Below, in pieces: positions 45,100 to 47,104 of a DNA stretch of 47,104 bases (position 1 is its first letter; each line of letters begins with the position of its first letter). The stretch comes from Spirochaetales bacterium (lineage in GTDB: Bacteria > Spirochaetota > Spirochaetia > SZUA-6 > JAFGRV01). The stretch lies in contig JAFGRV010000254.1 in the NCBI GenBank assembly GCA_016934975.1, forward strand, positions 1 through 47,104, in the 5' to 3' direction. The translations under genes and the position numbers were made by a program. Under the pieces are notes generated by a model. The model saw only the letters and a program-made list of their open reading frames with translations, ran no database searches and had not been told where the DNA came from.

Positions 45100-45230
45100 G
45101 AGCCTCTCCATTTAAAATTCCAAAATGCCCCAAAAACTTCTTCGTCTTTTCTATAATTTTAGGAGATCCCCGGATAAATTTCAAATCTTATACATGTAAA
45201 ATAGAAAGGAAGTAGTGAAGAATGAGTTTT

Positions 45231-45584
45231 TTATCCTCTCTTTTTGATAATACCCTCTTCCATACGAGAAAAAGACTCATTGATCCGTTGATCCTCATCT
45301 TTTGAATCATACAGTTTTCTTTCTGCAAATAAAGAAAACAGAGAGCTCATTGCATCGACAGCGTCTTCTTCGTCTTCACCAACCGCTTTAATTTCAACAT
45401 CTGTTCCATAGGTATTACCCAGTCGAAAAAGTTCACGAATCCGACGGGCATCGGCTTTTTTGCCGGTAATCATATTTTCAATGGTAATCTTGCTTTTAAA
45501 GAGTTGTGCAATCCTCACTATGTATGAAACAAATCCCGTATCTAATCCGTAGATATGTTTTACAGTCTCAATTTTTGCATGCAT
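45231..45584 (-). CDS. HPr-like protein lacking phosphorylation residues
   Basis: 117 residues from the ATG at 45584 (GGGGGA upstream). The fold pattern of HPr is clear: FVSYIVRIAQLFKSKITIEN, RIRELFRLGNTYGTDVEIKA and the GEDEEDAVDAM end. The active-site GLHARPA is replaced by GLDTGFV, so His15 is Asp15 and Arg17 is Gly17; the regulatory Ser46 position is Arg48. It therefore cannot carry phosphate in the PTS way and must act by binding. A charged 35-residue tail follows the HPr fold. It lies between the MotA/FliG chimera gene and the PilZ gene on the same strand, 131 and 194 bases away, so co-regulation is likely but not certain. Confidence 0.75.
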   Translation of the reverse strand: MHAKIETVKHIYGLDTGFVSYIVRIAQLFKSKITIENMITGKKADARRIRELFRLGNTYGTDVEIKAVGEDEEDAVDAMSSLFSLFAERKLYDSKDEDQRINESFSRMEEGIIKKRG

Positions 45585-45778
45585 GATTATCTTCCCCCAT
45601 ATAAAGTATACAAATGAATGCGAGGAAGTCAAGGTGGATACAATCTGCACGGCAATTCCCGGTGAACAACAATCCCCTTGCCCGGGCTGCCTGTTCCCTG
45701 CAACACCCCTTATAAGATCCTCATGGGGGGGGGTGTTTCCGGGACGACAGCATTCTTTTATTTTATGTTCTTATTCTG

Positions 45779-46129
45779 TTACGAGTGAAAATCGGTAGTT
45801 TCTATAAATTTTCCGATAATTTCTTTATATTTTCTTAATAGATTAATAAACATTATACCATAATAAAAATAATCTTCTTCTGCCGAGTATTCACGGCAGA
45901 CAACATGACCTTCTACTTCGATCTGTGTTCCAAACCTTGGCAGACAAAATTCCAATTCCACGGGAGTTTCTACAGGCATTACAATATCCGTCTTCAGGCA
46001 CATCCCACTTTTACTTATATCTATGCACTTAAGGTCATACCATTTCTGATTCCGGCTTATATCTACCGCGACATCAATACACAGAGTTTCCCGTTTTTCT
46101 TTTCTTCTTTCCTGCACTTTCATAAGCAT
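45779..46129 (-). CDS. PilZ-domain c-di-GMP-binding protein
   Basis: 116 residues, a single PilZ domain. The ligand-binding motifs are present: RxxxR at Arg9-Arg13 (ERRKEKRE) and DxSxxG at Asp37-Gly42 (DISKSGMCL). Such proteins sense cyclic di-GMP in the cytoplasm and act by contact on motors, secretion or synthesis machinery. The strand order KCIDISKSGMCLKT, VELEFCLP, VEGHVVC and YGIMF is typical. The ATG at 46129 or 46123 could be used; AAAGG lies upstream of both. It is followed on the same strand by the HPr-like and MotA/FliG chimera genes. Confidence 0.88.
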   Translation of the reverse strand: MLMKVQERRKEKRETLCIDVAVDISRNQKWYDLKCIDISKSGMCLKTDIVMPVETPVELEFCLPRFGTQIEVEGHVVCREYSAEEDYFYYGIMFINLLRKYKEIIGKFIETTDFHS

Positions 46130-46353
46130 ACATCCTTTATCTATCTTTACCGTATATTTTCAAGCTTTGATTGTTTTTAAAATTCCAAACTTCATCACTA
46201 TTTTCATCAAAACTTGCTTGTTATGATGCTTTTTCCATTTTAAAATAACAAACAGCATATTAAAAAGGATTTACAGTATCACGATCAAACCACATCGTAT
46301 ATTCGAGTAGGAGCGGTATAAAATGAGCAGACATATGAATCTCATTGAGGCTG

Positions 46354-46391
46354 TCCCGCAACCTCCTTTGTGTATAAAGGAGGTTGCGGGA
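46354..46391. repeat. Hairpin 1 of the cluster, 16-bp stem
   Basis: TCCCGCAACCTCCTTT / AAAGGAGGTTGCGGGA with a 6-base loop, perfect. There is no T-run on either side. The 46130-46353 stretch before it (upstream of the PilZ gene) is AT-rich and shows nothing recognisable. Confidence 0.65.
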
Positions 46392-46487
46392 TAACCTCAA
46401 TTACAAACAGGAAATGACAACTCTCATCACATGAGTATAACAATGAAATATATTTTTTTTCAAGAAGGAAAAGAAAAAAAGTGATCT

Positions 46488-46541
46488 GTGTTACGGGCCG
46501 AAAATCGCAGGTTTTATTCCAGGATTTTCGGCCCGTAACAC
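46488..46541. repeat. Hairpin 2 of the cluster, 19-bp stem
   Basis: GTGTTACGGGCCGAAAATC / GATTTTCGGCCCGTAACAC with a 16-base loop, perfect. A run of A precedes it on the plus strand, so on the minus strand it is followed by a T-rich tract and could terminate a transcript reading leftward. Confidence 0.65.
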
Positions 46542-46543
46542 TT

Positions 46544-46644
46544 AAGCGTTGGCCCGCATCTATATATTGACTCATAGATAATTTCCAGGTGTCAAGAAAA
46601 ATATAGGTTTTTTGTATTGGATTGTGGGCCGTAGGCCAACGCTT
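46544..46644. repeat. Hairpin 3 of the cluster, long-range 11-bp arms
   Basis: AAGCGTTGGCC (46544-46554) pairs with GGCCAACGCTT (46634-46644) around an AT-rich 79-base loop. It starts three bases after hairpin 2. Confidence 0.5.
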
Positions 46645-46681
46645 TGAGGCATCTTCCTCATCTGCTTTCTTCATTAAATTC

Positions 46682-46750
46682 GAGGCTGCGAGTTATGTCT
46701 CTCATTATTTACCCATCTTAGGGAGATGACAATTGTTAACTCTCAGCCTC
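46682..46750. repeat. Hairpin 4 of the cluster, 14-bp arms with one mismatch
   Basis: GAGGCTGCGAGTTA (46682-46695) pairs with TAACTCTCAGCCTC (46737-46750), 13 of 14 positions complementary. Confidence 0.5.
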
Positions 46751-46823
46751 TCATTATAACGATTCTCATTAAAGTATAAAAGAGATATCTGAATAATGCA
46801 ACGGGACATTAACAGGTAGTAAG

Positions 46824-46842
46824 CAGGTAATCGGATTACCTG
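46824..46842. terminator. Small hairpin behind the LuxR-type gene
   Basis: CAGGTAAT / ATTACCTG with a 3-base loop, ten bases after the stop codon of the partial minus-strand gene. T-rich sequence lies on the plus-strand side. Confidence 0.4.
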
Positions 46843-46851
46843 TTGTTTTTA

Positions 46852-47104
46852 TTATAAATTCTGTAAATACGTAGCAAGATTTACTTTTTCATTGGTTATA
46901 CCTAATTTTTTACGTATCCTCTGTCTATGTTTTTCTATTGTCAACAAAGAGAGTGTAAGAGATTGTGCAATTTCTTTATTGGAAAAACCATTTTTTACCA
47001 TATTACATATTTCCAGTTCTCTCCGGCTCAGCTTCGGAAAACACGATGAAATATCTCTGCCAAAAGGTGATATAATGGTTTTTAAATTTTCCCTGAGAAG
47101 GATA
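46852..47104 (-). CDS. LuxR-type DNA-binding protein, C-terminal part (5' end outside window)
   Basis: The last 84 codons of a gene that begins beyond the window. The LuxR helix-turn-helix is complete: PKLSRRELEICNMVKNGFSN, then KEIAQSLTLSLLTIEKHRQR and IRKKLGI, ending NLATYLQNL. The version with EKHRQRIRKKLG is common in PAS-LuxR sensors that are not typical response regulators. The sensory part is not visible, so the signal is unknown. Confidence 0.85.
   Translation of the reverse strand, partial: ILLRENLKTIISPFGRDISSCFPKLSRRELEICNMVKNGFSNKEIAQSLTLSLLTIEKHRQRIRKKLGITNEKVNLATYLQNL

Noticed and set aside
46342-46674. 110-residue open frame on the minus strand
   Set aside because: It runs straight through hairpins 1 to 3, has no ribosome site and no recognisable domain; its composition follows the inverted repeats.
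1-47104. CRISPR arrays, tRNA, rRNA, integrases or transposases
   Set aside because: No regularly spaced identical repeats, no tRNA-like cloverleaf with CCA end, no rRNA signature and no transposase or integrase frame were recognised on either strand.

Overview
The window reads as a chromosomal piece of a low-GC (roughly 40 percent), lipoprotein-rich bacterium. A spirochaete is the best guess, by inference. The reasons are a lipoprotein fusing a cyclophilin-like and an FKBP domain, a FlgO-like secreted protein, MotA- and FliG-related sequence, type III glutamine synthetase, and non-cellulosomal style dockerins. No rRNA, tRNA, CRISPR array, IS element or integrase was seen.

Layout. (1) 1-9.3 kb: the end of a ClpA-type unfoldase, then a minus-strand run of envelope and stress functions: a lipoprotein, a membrane protein, two peptidyl-prolyl isomerase genes, a single-domain response regulator, a nitroreductase, a papain-like lipoprotein with FN3 domains, and a nitronate monooxygenase/FabK-type flavoprotein. 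(2) 9.3-18.8 kb: housekeeping genes on the minus strand: fabF, parC and parE (topoisomerase IV), a PIN-PhoH ATPase and glnN with a recognisable promoter. (3) 19.0-20.5 kb: a radical SAM/SPASM enzyme and a small lipoprotein, matching the poorly characterised 'rSAM/lipoprotein system'. The enzyme has no ATG, GTG or TTG start and lies in frame directly after the lipoprotein stop codon. (4) 20.7-24.4 kb: a plus-strand beta-glucan unit: a LacI regulator (apparently leaderless), two 14-bp operator-like palindromes, a promoter with a start-site hairpin, a secreted GH16-dockerin enzyme and a GH5 enzyme without a signal peptide. (5) 24.4-25.4 kb: a decayed stretch with a GNAT pseudogene and long inverted repeats. 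(6) 25.4-33.3 kb: one 2634-residue TPR/alpha-2-macroglobulin protein without the thioester motif. (7) 33.3-42.4 kb: an EF-hand remnant, an antitoxin-like small gene, a GH130 enzyme, a histidine kinase, a FlgO-like protein, a class V aminotransferase, and a cohesin-dockerin-DUF3160 protein whose DUF3160 domain is interrupted by a CBM3. (8) 42.6-46.1 kb: the most unusual region. A soluble 827-residue protein carries two copies of the MotA cytoplasmic loop plus C-tail and ends in a FliG C-terminal domain. Upstream of it lie an HPr-like protein without its phosphorylation residues and a PilZ protein. (9) 46.1-47.1 kb: a cluster of long hairpins, then the 3' end of a LuxR-type regulator.

How the parts may work together. 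Region 4, with the DUF3160/CBM3 protein and GH130, points to use of plant beta-glucans and mannosides. Region 8 looks like a c-di-GMP-linked motility or motor-interaction module. That function is inferred from domain content only.
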